A stretch of DNA of 24,653 nt. Source: Plantago elongata (Eukaryota; Streptophyta; Magnoliopsida; Lamiales; Plantaginaceae). This document shows positions 1 to 8,655 of the stretch, one piece after another; positions within the stretch are counted from its first letter, which is position 1; the number at the start of each line of letters is the position of its first letter. A program made the position numbers and the translations under genes. The stretch lies in contig JAYMSP010002383.1 of assembly GCA_036897095.1 (NCBI GenBank), forward strand, positions 1 to 24,653. Reading direction: 5' to 3'. Below the pieces are notes generated by a model. The model had not been told where the DNA came from and ran no database searches. It was given only the letters and a program-made list of their open reading frames with translations.

Positions 1-405
1 TATGTTGCATCTGTGCTAATGGGATTCTGTTTTGGGGCACAATGGCCATTGATTTTTGCGATCATCTCTGAATTGTTCGGGTTGAAGTACTACTCAACGT
101 TGTCCAGTTTAGGGGGGGGAGCAAGTCCGCTTGGGGCTTACATTCTCAATGTCGTGGTAACTGGCCACTTGTATGATAAAGTGGCCTCAAAGCAAATGGA
201 AGCAAAGGGGCTTGTAAGGAGAGAAGGGGAAGATTTGAATTGCGTCGGCGTGGAGTGTTACAAGGTTGCGTTTCTGATCATCACGGCCACGACACTGGTC
301 GGATGCATCGTCTCGTTCGTTCTGGTGATGAGAACAAGAAAGTTTTACAAGGGTGATATTTACAAGAAGTTCAGAGAGCAAGAGCTAGTTGTAGAGAAAA
401 TGTAA
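1..405 (+). CDS. 3' end of NFD4-like nodulin/MFS transporter (upstream tandem copy, partial)
   Basis: Open from the first base in frame 1 to TAA at 403-405, giving the last 134 residues of a membrane transporter. The gene is truncated only by the window edge. It aligns without gaps to 4916-5320 of the complete paralogue. By hand I count about 24 base differences in 405 (roughly 94% identity) and six amino-acid changes, so most differences are silent and the reading frame looks maintained. The segment covers the last transmembrane helices (the YILN..TG stretch and KVAFLIITATTLVGCIVSFVL) and the basic C-terminal tail ending VVEKM. The family is the plant nodulin-like MFS group (Nodulin-like plus MFS_1 domains; Arabidopsis NFD4 is a member). 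The substrate is unknown. Whether the upstream part is intact cannot be seen here. Confidence 0.85.
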   Translation, partial: YVASVLMGFCFGAQWPLIFAIISELFGLKYYSTLSSLGGGASPLGAYILNVVVTGHLYDKVASKQMEAKGLVRREGEDLNCVGVECYKVAFLIITATTLVGCIVSFVLVMRTRKFYKGDIYKKFREQELVVEKM

Positions 406-531
406 TCATAAACTCATCACAAGAAGAAATCTGGTAGCTAGTTAATTGTAAAAAAATAAAGCAACAAAAGTCTAGCTGATACACTTGATGAATTCAGTTG
501 ACTGAAACTGAAAACAATAGGAACAAATCTA
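406..531 (+). other. 3' UTR/flank of the upstream transporter copy, duplicated with the gene
   Basis: The sequence after the stop stays clearly alignable to 5321-5448 with a few small indels, including an AATAAA polyadenylation-type signal at 455-460 (matching 5375-5380). Similarity ends near 531, marking the right edge of the duplicated block. From 532 to 635 I see nothing recognisable. Confidence 0.6.
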
Positions 532-638
532 TACCTAAAATCGAAAATGATTAGCCGAAAATATTTAAAAGTAAAGCTTTTTAGTAAGATCTAGGCATTG
601 ATGGAATAGTTTTTGTTACTGTTCAAACTGTATGCTTA

Positions 639-1004
639 GGCCTTTTCCAATGACGGCGCGTCCATTGATTGATAATGATGCACCCTGAGACACCGCACCA
701 TTGCATCTCAAATTAATTTATACTCTCAATTAAATTTAAAATTATAAAACAATCTTTAAAAATTTAATTTTATTAATTTCTACTTTAAAACACTATTATA
801 ATATATTAAATATATTTTTAATAAAATCTTTTTTTTAATTTTAAACCTTAATAAATTATAAGCCGATTTAGAAAAATACAATTTTAATAATTTCAACATC
901 TAAACACTTTTATAATATATAAAAAAATGAAAAAAGTTAAAAGAATTTATGATGTGATGACGACGACGCGTCATTATTGGAGAAAAAACGCATTGGAGAT
1001 GGTC
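639..1004. mobile_element. PIF/Harbinger (Tourist-like) MITE with TTA target-site duplication
   Basis: The left end GGCCTTTTCCAATG (639-652) is the inverted match of the right end CATTGGAGATGGTC (991-1004), 11 of 14 positions. Both ends are flanked by TTA (636-638 and 1005-1007), the target duplication typical of PIF/Harbinger elements. The inner termini also look related, with GACGGCGCGTC near the left and GACGCGTC near the right. The 366-bp body is very AT-rich and has no coding potential, so this is a non-autonomous element. Confidence 0.75.
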
Positions 1005-1214
1005 TTAGTGTTTACTCAAAATCCACCTGAAGTGTCGGTAAATTTTGAACCTCTAGGATACAAGGCACCAATTTGAAAGTAAATGGGCAAAAAATCTCAG
1101 ATACCAAACTTGAATCTTGAAATATCATGACCTCGGCTTCGGTACCCAATGACTTCACATATACACATATGGTTGGCAAAACTGAACTGTCTGAACATAT
1201 ATCCATCGTTCAGT

Positions 1215-1298
1215 TTTGCGATTAATTTATCTGAAGCAGAACTTTTCCAGAACTACTTTGCGATTAATTTATCTGAAGCAGAACTTTTCCAGAATTAC
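1215..1298. repeat. 42-bp tandem duplication (two copies)
   Basis: Unit 1215-1256 (TTTGCGATTAATTTATCTGA...) is repeated head to tail at 1257-1298 with about one mismatch. The pattern fits a recent slippage or replication duplication. No coding role is seen. The surrounding stretch 1008-1540 holds no recognisable gene. Confidence 0.85.
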
Positions 1299-1544
1299 CT
1301 GGGTATGTGATGTTAATTCGATGTGATAATTACAAATTAGTATACATAAAACACGTCCTACAAATTAATAATTTTATTAATATTTAATAAATTTAAAATT
1401 AAAAACATTATTATTGATATAAAAGTATAATCCTTTATTTTATAAAAAATTAAATTAAAACACGTTCACATGCCAGTTGAACAAATATCTTTCAAGTGAT
1501 ACAAGCATCAACCTTCTAAATTTCTACATCTTTCATTATCAGAT

Positions 1545-1941
1545 TTTTACTAATTCGATGCTTGTTTCGTCATGATTATATTATATGATGCTCGTAATTT
1601 AATTTAAATTATATCATAATTTTTACTAATCTGATGCTTGTTTCATCATGATTATATTATATGATGCTCATAATTCAATGTTAAATTATGCATGTAGTAC
1701 TAATATGATGCTAACATTATATGGTGTTTGTAATGTAGTATTAAATGATGCTTGCAGTACTAGTATGATACTTGTTTCATATATATTAGACGATGCTTGT
1801 ATTATAATACTAAATGATGCTTGCTAATACGATGCTTGTTACATATTAATGGTGCTTGTATTAAAATGTTAAGTGATGCTTGTAATTATATTTGCAAGAA
1901 ATGATGATAACGTTAAATACTTTATTATTTTAATGATGCTT
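1545..1941. repeat. Degenerate GATGCTTG-type repeat field
   Basis: The octamer GATGCTTG and near variants (GATGCTCG, GATGCTCA, GATACTTG, GGTGCTTG) recur more than ten times at irregular spacing in AT-rich DNA, often within TAATATGATGCTTGTA-like contexts. The left part contains a clear 76-bp-period duplication: blocks starting at 1545 and 1621 share TTTTACTAAT, GATGCTTGTTTC and TCATGATTATATTATATGAT. It is a decayed minisatellite or internal transposon repeat, not a CRISPR array, because spacers are not uniform. The following 1942-2690 is AT-rich DNA without recognisable features. Confidence 0.65.
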
Positions 1942-2689
1942 ATCTAATCTTATTCTACTCTATCGGAACAAAATTTAAATATAATTTAATTAGATAATTA
2001 TTGATTAATTTGAATCATTTAATATATTATATTTAATATTTGGTTAGAGAGTATATTTGAAATTAAATTATAAACGCTAATATATAGAAAGTTTTTTATA
2101 TATATCATTAAAGTATAAGAAAAATGAAATAGTTATATTAATTTGTAATTTTCTCCTTAATTCATTTAAGAGATGGTCCATTGTAAAAGTTTTGTTAAAT
2201 TTCGCCATTGCACCTCTAATATAGATTTTAGTATATAACTAATTTTGCTATCACCATATTGAAAACGGAAAATCTTATTATAAATTAAAGACCCTCAAAC
2301 AACTGAATACACTATACATTTTAAACATTATAATTACTAATGAACTAGATTATTACCTAGAAATTATTCATATTTCACATCCATATTAATACTAATCAAA
2401 AACTTTAATTTAATTATTAGTCCAAAAAGTAATAACTAATTTTCCACAAATTATTCAACCCACTACTTTCTCAAAACACATTAAATTAGTGATTACTCTC
2501 AAAATGCACTAAATTTAGGAATTAGTTTATATTGTCACACTCTAACTCAATGTATTTATTATTGTAAATTAAGAAGATCATATAATCACCATGAAATTCA
2601 GAGCGGGTAAATAAATTTTACATTTGTATTTATCCGTATAGTATATAATTATTTACAAGCATGCGGATATTGCGTGTTAAGGATATTAG

Positions 2690-2840
2690 TAACTTTATAG
2701 CCGAGTGGCAAGCTGAGACACCCTGTAACCATGAGATCACGGGTTCGATTCTCTGAAATGGGTGATTGTATTCTCTCAATAGAGATTGGTGGTGATTTAC
2801 ATCTAGAATTGATTGATAAATTCGTCTTATTCAACAATTA
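2690..2840 (+). mobile_element. tRNA-derived SINE-like relic
   Basis: TAGCCGAGTGG at 2698-2708 matches the Pol III A box, and GGGTTCGATTC at 2741-2751 matches the B box, with spacing like that of tRNA genes. ATGAGATCACGGGTTCGATT is the usual context in plant SINE heads. There is no foldable acceptor stem or proper anticodon arm, so it is not a functional tRNA gene. The SINE body and its 3' end are not clearly delimited; the end given is approximate. Confidence 0.5.
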
Positions 2841-3054
2841 TAATTGTAATGCTATATTTCATATTAATTAATAAAAAAATTAAATTGAAAAAAAAATAAC
2901 TTTGTAAAGAAAAACCCAAATTAACTAGAGTATCAATCTTCTCAATTAATTGCTACATTACAACATCAAACTCTAGTCGATATACTCATTTTCATCTTAT
3001 AAAGAGCAAAGAACGAGATCAACTTTAAATGGTTTATTAGATATTAGATCTTTC

Positions 3055-3410
3055 TTCTAGTGTATCATTCTCTTATAAAGAATATATGACTGTATATCAT
3101 TTCATGTAAATCTTACCTTAATTATAAGTAAGAAGTGCACCGGGGAAAACCCAACCTCTCCCGAAAATGCACACTCATGTCATCTATTTGGAAAGTATCG
3201 AGAGTCAAAGATCTACTCCTATAAATATGACATACATATCGAAACGTTAAGTGAAGACACAATTAATAGTGTCCCGAGTCCCGTAGCACTTGCAAGTTGC
3301 AGCTTAAACTTCTCTTATGCACTACATCACATGACAAACTGCAATTCGTCCTAGCTAATTAATCCATCAAAATTCTCATCCACTCACACACTGTCCCTAC
3401 CTCCAAAACC
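3055..3410 (+). promoter_or_regulatory. Presumed promoter and 5' leader of the NFD4-like gene
   Basis: TATAAATAT at 3220-3228 is a good TATA box about 190 bases before the ATG at 3411. The leader is C/A-rich (CACTCACACACTGTCCCTACC just before the start) and the start context ACCATGGCC is strong. No other element is recognised in 2841-3410. Transcription start is inferred, not seen. Confidence 0.45.
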
Positions 3411-5320
3411 ATGGCCGGAGCTAGGTTGAACTACCTCACCACTGCCCGAACCTTCGGCCTCCAGCTCCTGACCGGCCAATGGTTCATGGTCTTCGCCTGT
3501 CTCCTCATCATGTCCATGTCCGGTGCCACTTACATCTTCGGTATCTACTCCAACGACATCAAAACCTCCCTCGGTTACGACCAAACCACTCTCAACCTCC
3601 TCAGCTTCTTTAAAGACCTCGGCGGAAACATTGGTCTCATGTCAGGTTCAGCTCCATCTCATCTATACGCCTGAAGTTTTACAAAAATCTTATAAAACAG
3701 TACTTTCTGGCCTAAATATTTTAGAAAATCACATTATATAACCATTATTATAAATATAAAGCTCTTTTATAGTACCTTGTAAGTTGTAAATAGTTGTCAA
3801 TTAATCATCTATATTAATTCTTCAACACAGGTATCATCAACGAGTTCAGCCCGCCTTGGGTGGTTCTCCTTATCGGTGTGGCAATGAACTTCTCCGGGTA
3901 CTTCATGATATGGCTAGCTGTGACCGGGGTAATCGCCAGACCACCCATCTGGCAGATGTGTATGTACATATGTATTGGCGCCAACTCTCAAACATTTTCA
4001 AACACTGGAGCACTGGTTACTTGTGTTAAAAATTTCCCTGAAAGCAGGGGAATTGTGATTGGCCTTCTCAAGGGGTTTACTGGATTGAGTGGTGCGATTA
4101 TGACGCAGCTTTTTCATGCTTTTTACGGCCACGACTCCAAGGCCTTGATTTTGTTAATTGCTTGGCTTCCTGCGGCAGTTAACACCGTGTTTTTAAGGAT
4201 TATTCGGTTGATGAAGACTGGTGATAAGGAACAGATGAATGAGATAAAAGTGTTCTATCACCTTTTGTATGCTTCTCTTGGCCTGGCTGGTTTTTTGATG
4301 GTTCTCATTGTTTTCCAGAATTGGCTTTCTTTTAGTACCACGCAGTATTCAATTAGTGGAACTGTTGTATTGATTTTGCTGTTTTCTCCAATTGCTATAG
4401 TCATCAGAGAAGAATTGAAGATTTGGAAAACCGAATCCACTACCACTACTAGTAGTACAACATCTGATCATGAGTTAAAAGTAGTAACTGAAAATCCAGG
4501 ACCAATTCAAGGCCAACAGGCTGAAACGGAGGCCCGTGATGAAAAGGTCGGGACCTGGTATAGCAATCCGTTCAGCCCGCCAGAGAGAGGTGAAGATTAC
4601 AACATACTGCAAGCAGTTTTCAGCATTGACATGATCATACTGTTTACAGTTGTCACATTTGGTGTTGGGGGAACTTTAACGGCAATCGATAACTTAGGCC
4701 AGATTGGAAAGGCATTGGGGTATCCGAACAAAAATGTCACCACGTTTGTTTCATTGGTGAGCATATGGAACTACTTGGGGCGTGTCACATCCGGATTCGC
4801 TTCTGAAATCCTGTTGATCAAGTACAAGTTCCCTAGACCTCTAATGCTCACGTTGGTCCTCCTGCTTTCATGCGCAGGACATCTTTTAATTGCATTTGGG
4901 GTGCCGAATTCACTGTATGTTGCATCTGTGCTAATGGGATTCTGTTTTGGGGCACAATGGCCATTGATTTTTGCGATCATCTCTGAATTGTTTGGGTTGA
5001 AGTACTACTCCACATTGTACAGTTTAGGTGGGGGAGCAAGTCCGCTTGGGGCGTATATTCTCAATGTCTTGATAACTGGCCGTTTGTATGATAAAGTGGC
5101 CTCAAAGCAATTGGAAGCCAAGGGGCTTGTGAGGCGAGAAGGGGAAGATTTGAATTGTGTCGGCGTGGAGTGTTACAAGGTTGCGTTTCTGATCATCACC
5201 GCCACAACATTGGTCGGAAGCATCGTCTCTTTTGTTCTGGTGATGAGAACAAGAAAGTTTTACAAGGGTGATATTTACAAGAAGTTCAGAGAGCAAGAGC
5301 TAGTTGTCGAAAAAATGTAA
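3411..5320 (+). CDS. NUCLEAR FUSION DEFECTIVE 4-like nodulin/MFS transporter (complete)
   Basis: Two exons, 3411-3645 and 3831-5320, joined across a 185-bp GT-AG phase-1 intron (donor AG/GT at 3646, acceptor CACAG at 3830), give 574 residues. The join reads NIGLMSG-IINEFSPPWVVL, a conserved family segment. Residues about 20-270 form the Nodulin-like half with about six membrane helices. A polar loop (about 271-335, rich in T, S and E) follows, then the MFS half containing the conserved WNYLGRVTSGFASE segment and a short basic tail. The length fits plant NFD4-like proteins (about 550-600). Arabidopsis NFD4 is known from defects in polar nuclear fusion, but most paralogues have no defined substrate, so transport function is inferred from the fold. 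Exon 1 is strikingly rich in C-ending codons compared with exon 2. The downstream AATAAA at 5375-5380 is conserved in the upstream copy. Confidence 0.9.
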
Positions 5321-5483
5321 TCATCAGAAACTCATCACAGGAAGAAAATCGTAGCTAGTTAATTGTAAAGCTAAAATAAAGCAACAAAAGTCTAGCTGAT
5401 ACACTTGATGATTTCAGTTGACTGAAACTGAAAACAATCAGAACAAATTTATGTTCATTTATGTAACTCAAGTAAAAGAAGTA

Positions 5484-5505
5484 CTGCTGCTGCTGCTACT
5501 ACTAC
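5484..5505. repeat. Short CTG/CTA trinucleotide repeat downstream of the transporter
   Basis: Four CTG units are followed by CTA units in the 3' flank. It is absent from the upstream duplicate, whose alignable flank ends before this point. No gene is visible from 5449 to 5950. Confidence 0.7.
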
Positions 5506-5950
5506 ACTTTTAGTATAGATAGTTTACCCAAGTTTAATATATTTTCATCCCTATTGCACAAGTACTAATTATACACATTTCAATCACTGATGCAAGAAAA
5601 TTATGGATTCGGATTGTGTTCATGCATCATCTTAAACCTGAATATATATTTGATCATCAAAGTTCGATTATGTGATCCCCTCTGAACATGATATTCAGAT
5701 ATCAAAGAGATCTATGAACTGATTAGATCACTATCATCAACATACACCAAGATTGTGCTCCAATGGGATGTTGATAAGGGAAAAACAGTGTGATAAGAAA
5801 ATTTCTAAAATGATTAGATCAAACCATTTTAATCCAATTAGTCAATCCCATAGTATTTAAATTGGACCCAAAGTAGTAAAATGTACTTAAATTGGGCTAA
5901 TACCAATCCTCAAATATTTTCTAATGACCATCACCTTCATACCAGTCAAC

Positions 5951-6040
5951 CAAACGCAACTCAGTTGATAATACGCTCCCCCTATAATTAATAGGACAAG
6001 ATTCGAGTCACTTTTTCCGTTTCAAAAAATACTATCAACC
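5951..6040 (+). mobile_element. Second tRNA-derived SINE-like relic
   Basis: CAACTCAGTTGATAA at about 5958-5972 resembles an A box, and AGATTCGAGTC at about 6000-6010 resembles a B box, in the spacing of a tRNA-like Pol III promoter. As at 2.7 kb there is no tRNA cloverleaf. The similarity to the first relic is only at the promoter boxes, so they may be different SINE families. Ends are approximate. Confidence 0.4.
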
Positions 6041-6060
6041 GAACAACGTGGAGTGGTTAT

Positions 6061-6706
6061 CAGCCCTAAGAAATGATGAGCCGAGTATGTGGTCCTGGAA
6101 CCCGGTCCAATGACGAGTAGAATAGGTGGTGGGCGGTCCAAATTAAAGCCACATTTTCAAAGGACAGACACAGAGACAGAGAGAGACCTCTCTGTTTTGT
6201 CTGAACCTAATTATAATCTCCTTCTTCCTTTCTTTCAACTCAAACAAGAAAAGGCAAGCTTGCCTAATATCACCATTTCAACTTTCATGCACTACAATCA
6301 CAATTGTACAAACATAAATCTCATCCTTAATGCTTTTCAAAAGGCGTGCTAGTTTAAATTGATAGCCACTTAATCCATGGACCAATACTTTTGAGTTCAT
6401 GATCATGATCGTGATCTATTGATCTCTTCCTAACTTGTGTTTATCTGAAGATCCATATGTAATCTGTATAAATAGAATTATCTTATCAGTATGTTTTGCG
6501 TATATTATACATCCACATGAGGAAATTCGGAAAAATTAGAGCTCTTTTCAGAAACTCTTGATTGATCATATGATGAGCATTTAGTCAACAATCATCTATC
6601 AACAATCGATTGTGTGGGGAACAAATAGATTACACAGTAGTAGTATTTTAGAAATGTTCATCTTCAATCTAGTCAGCACTAAGAATGAAGCCTCAATTAA
6701 ATATAA
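6061..6706. other. Intergenic stretch without a supported gene
   Basis: It contains a purine-rich CAGACACAGAGACAGAGAGA tract (about 6166-6186) and a perfect TATAAATAG at about 6466-6474, but no splice-consistent or conserved coding sequence follows. An 87-codon open frame at 6089-6352 resembles no protein I know and is probably chance. An unannotated non-coding transcript cannot be excluded. Confidence 0.4.
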
Positions 6707-6708
6707 TA

Positions 6709-7242
6709 CTTTCTCCGAGTTTATACAATACTTTGTGACATTTTCTAAATAACATAGATAAAAAAATAAATTATTATAAAGCTATTTAGAATATATAAAT
6801 GATTGAAAATGGAAAATGAAAAATAGATAAGTAATGACGTAATAATAAGAATAGTGACTTTTATGGTTTATATTTTAATATTTGGGTTATGTTATCTTCA
6901 ACTGAAATTTATTGAATTGAATTGAACTTAACTAAACTGAACTGAAATAAGGTATATAACTAAACAGTTCTGAACTGAATGGAATTTAATTGAACTGAAG
7001 TGATTTTAAGTTGAAGGGAACATCGCCTTATTAGTTACTATATTCAGATCAATGTTCTTATTGATTTTTTTTAAGCATTATATAACTACAATCTAACATA
7101 AATTATAATTAAAAATATTTTAAAAGATTATACTATGTATGTGTAATTACTACACTTCATCGTATTTTTTTATTACATGTAGAAAAACTGTTGCTAAAAG
7201 ATTTACAAAATAAAATGAAAGTTTTTATAAGTACGAAGGAAG
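6709..7242. mobile_element. Possible Stowaway-like MITE carrying a nested insertion
   Basis: The left end TA-CTTTCTCCGAGTTTATA (TSD TA at 6707-6708) is an imperfect inverted match to the right end TATAAGTACGAAGGAAG-TA (TSD TA at 7243-7244). Both resemble the Stowaway consensus CTCCCTCCGTCC. At 534 bp it is long for a Stowaway element, but about 120-145 bp is accounted for by the inverted-repeat element at 6896-7016. The two ends could instead belong to separate relics. Confidence 0.4.
6896..7016. mobile_element. Small inverted-repeat element A (MITE-like)
   Basis: It begins CTTCAACTGAAATTTATTGAA and ends GAAGTGATTTTAAGTTGAAG, which are imperfect inverted copies of each other. The interior consists of many GAACTGAAC/GAATTGAA-type words. 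A related element lies at 7410-7526. Similarity with that copy continues a few bases outwards (GTTATGTTAT versus GCTATGGTCT), so the true end may be near 6884. No clear target duplication was found. Confidence 0.5.
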
Positions 7243-7409
7243 TACTTTATTTTAATGAATATTTATTATTGGACGGGTAACAATTAATTGGATGGGAGAA
7301 TACTAATTAATTATTTAAAAATAGAGTTGTATCGAATTAGATAATTTTATGTGGAAATGTACATCTACTTTATTGTATTCGATGTATATGTACGAATTGG
7401 TGCTATGGT

Positions 7410-7526
7410 CTCTTCAACTAAAATTTACTGAACCGAACTAAACTGAAGTGTAATATTATAATTATAACTAAGTGAAGTTGAACCAAATTGAACTAAACTG
7501 AATTGAAGTGATTTTAATTTGAAGAG
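7410..7526. mobile_element. Small inverted-repeat element B, related to element A
   Basis: The left end CTCTTCAACTAAAATTTACT and the right end AGTGATTTTAATTTGAAGAG are inverted copies. The body again carries GAACTAAACTGAA-type words and shares its left and right ends with the element at 6896-7016. Two copies within 0.5 kb in the same orientation suggest either local transposition or a duplicated segment. Stretches 7243-7409 and 7527-7730 show nothing else. Confidence 0.5.
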
Positions 7527-8655
7527 GAGGAAAAATCCAACAAAACATTGTACTCTTTGACCTAATTGACCTTTTTTTTTTTTGGCTTACGAGATAGTCT
7601 TTCTTTTTAATGTCCCAAACTAATAAACCGTTAAAAATTGAGATAATTGTGTCCATTACAAAAGTGATCTTGAGGAGTAATCGACTAAACAACACTTGTA
7701 CAATTTAAGATTTTGAATCCATATAAGGTCGATGGAGGTAGTCATGCTAATGGGTGAGTTTCACTCAATCCATTAATCAACTTATGAATATCTAAGAAAG
7801 GAGGAAGGAATGGTTTTGAATTGACCAGGCCGGTTGATTCAGAAACTGTCCATTTTTGCACAGTCCCTTAAAACTCGGATCGGTTCGGGTTGGGCCAGGG
7901 CAGTTTTTTTTTCCATTTTAAATTGATTGAAATTTTTATAAAACTGATTTTATGTTGTTAGTCAAATCATCAAATATGTAGCATTTTTTTTAAATCAATT
8001 AAACTTGGTGAAAGATATACATTATATAAATTTCTAACAAACAAAAATAAATTGAATAAGCTCATTAATCAAGATAGCTAAATTCAAATTCTCAAACAAG
8101 TTTGATAAACCCATTAGTTAACTTCATACGAGTACGATAATTAACATCGTTGATATTTTCAAGATTAACTAAAATAACATAAAGACAAGATTCAACTGCA
8201 ATTGCATCTTCGACTCTTCACAGTTCATTCGGCATTCTTGGACTCTTCAAATAAAAATATGATTTGATCAACAATCTATTTGGCATTCTTGAACTTGAAA
8301 GCTTCTCCATATGTTTCCTTCTCCAACCTAGACAAAATAATTATCAACATTGGCAACAGTTGTAGTAGTGGCAGAGCCCAACGTAACATAATGGTTTATT
8401 GGATGCACTCATCTATGGGGATAACCAACAAGTAAAAACAATGGAACATCAAATAATTTGCAAAGAAGCCTTACACTTACAAGTACATGTAGCTTGATAT
8501 TGAACTTCACCCAATGACATCGTCTCCTTGCACCATAGTTGTACGAGCTGCAATGTGACATAATTCAACAAGTCAAACTTTATGAATACAATATTTTTTT
8601 ATAAAAATAAAACCATAGAACAATTACATTAAACTATATACTTACCCTCCTCTAT

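Noticed and set aside
1545..1941. CRISPR-like array
   Set aside because: Repeats are very short and degenerate, spacing is irregular, and the DNA is plant nuclear.
2698..2751. Possible functional tRNA gene
   Set aside because: A and B boxes are present, but no acceptor stem, anticodon stem or plausible cloverleaf can be formed; a SINE relic explains it better.
6089..6352. 87-codon open frame as a gene
   Set aside because: No recognisable domain, no signal peptide, composition like non-coding DNA, and no support from context.
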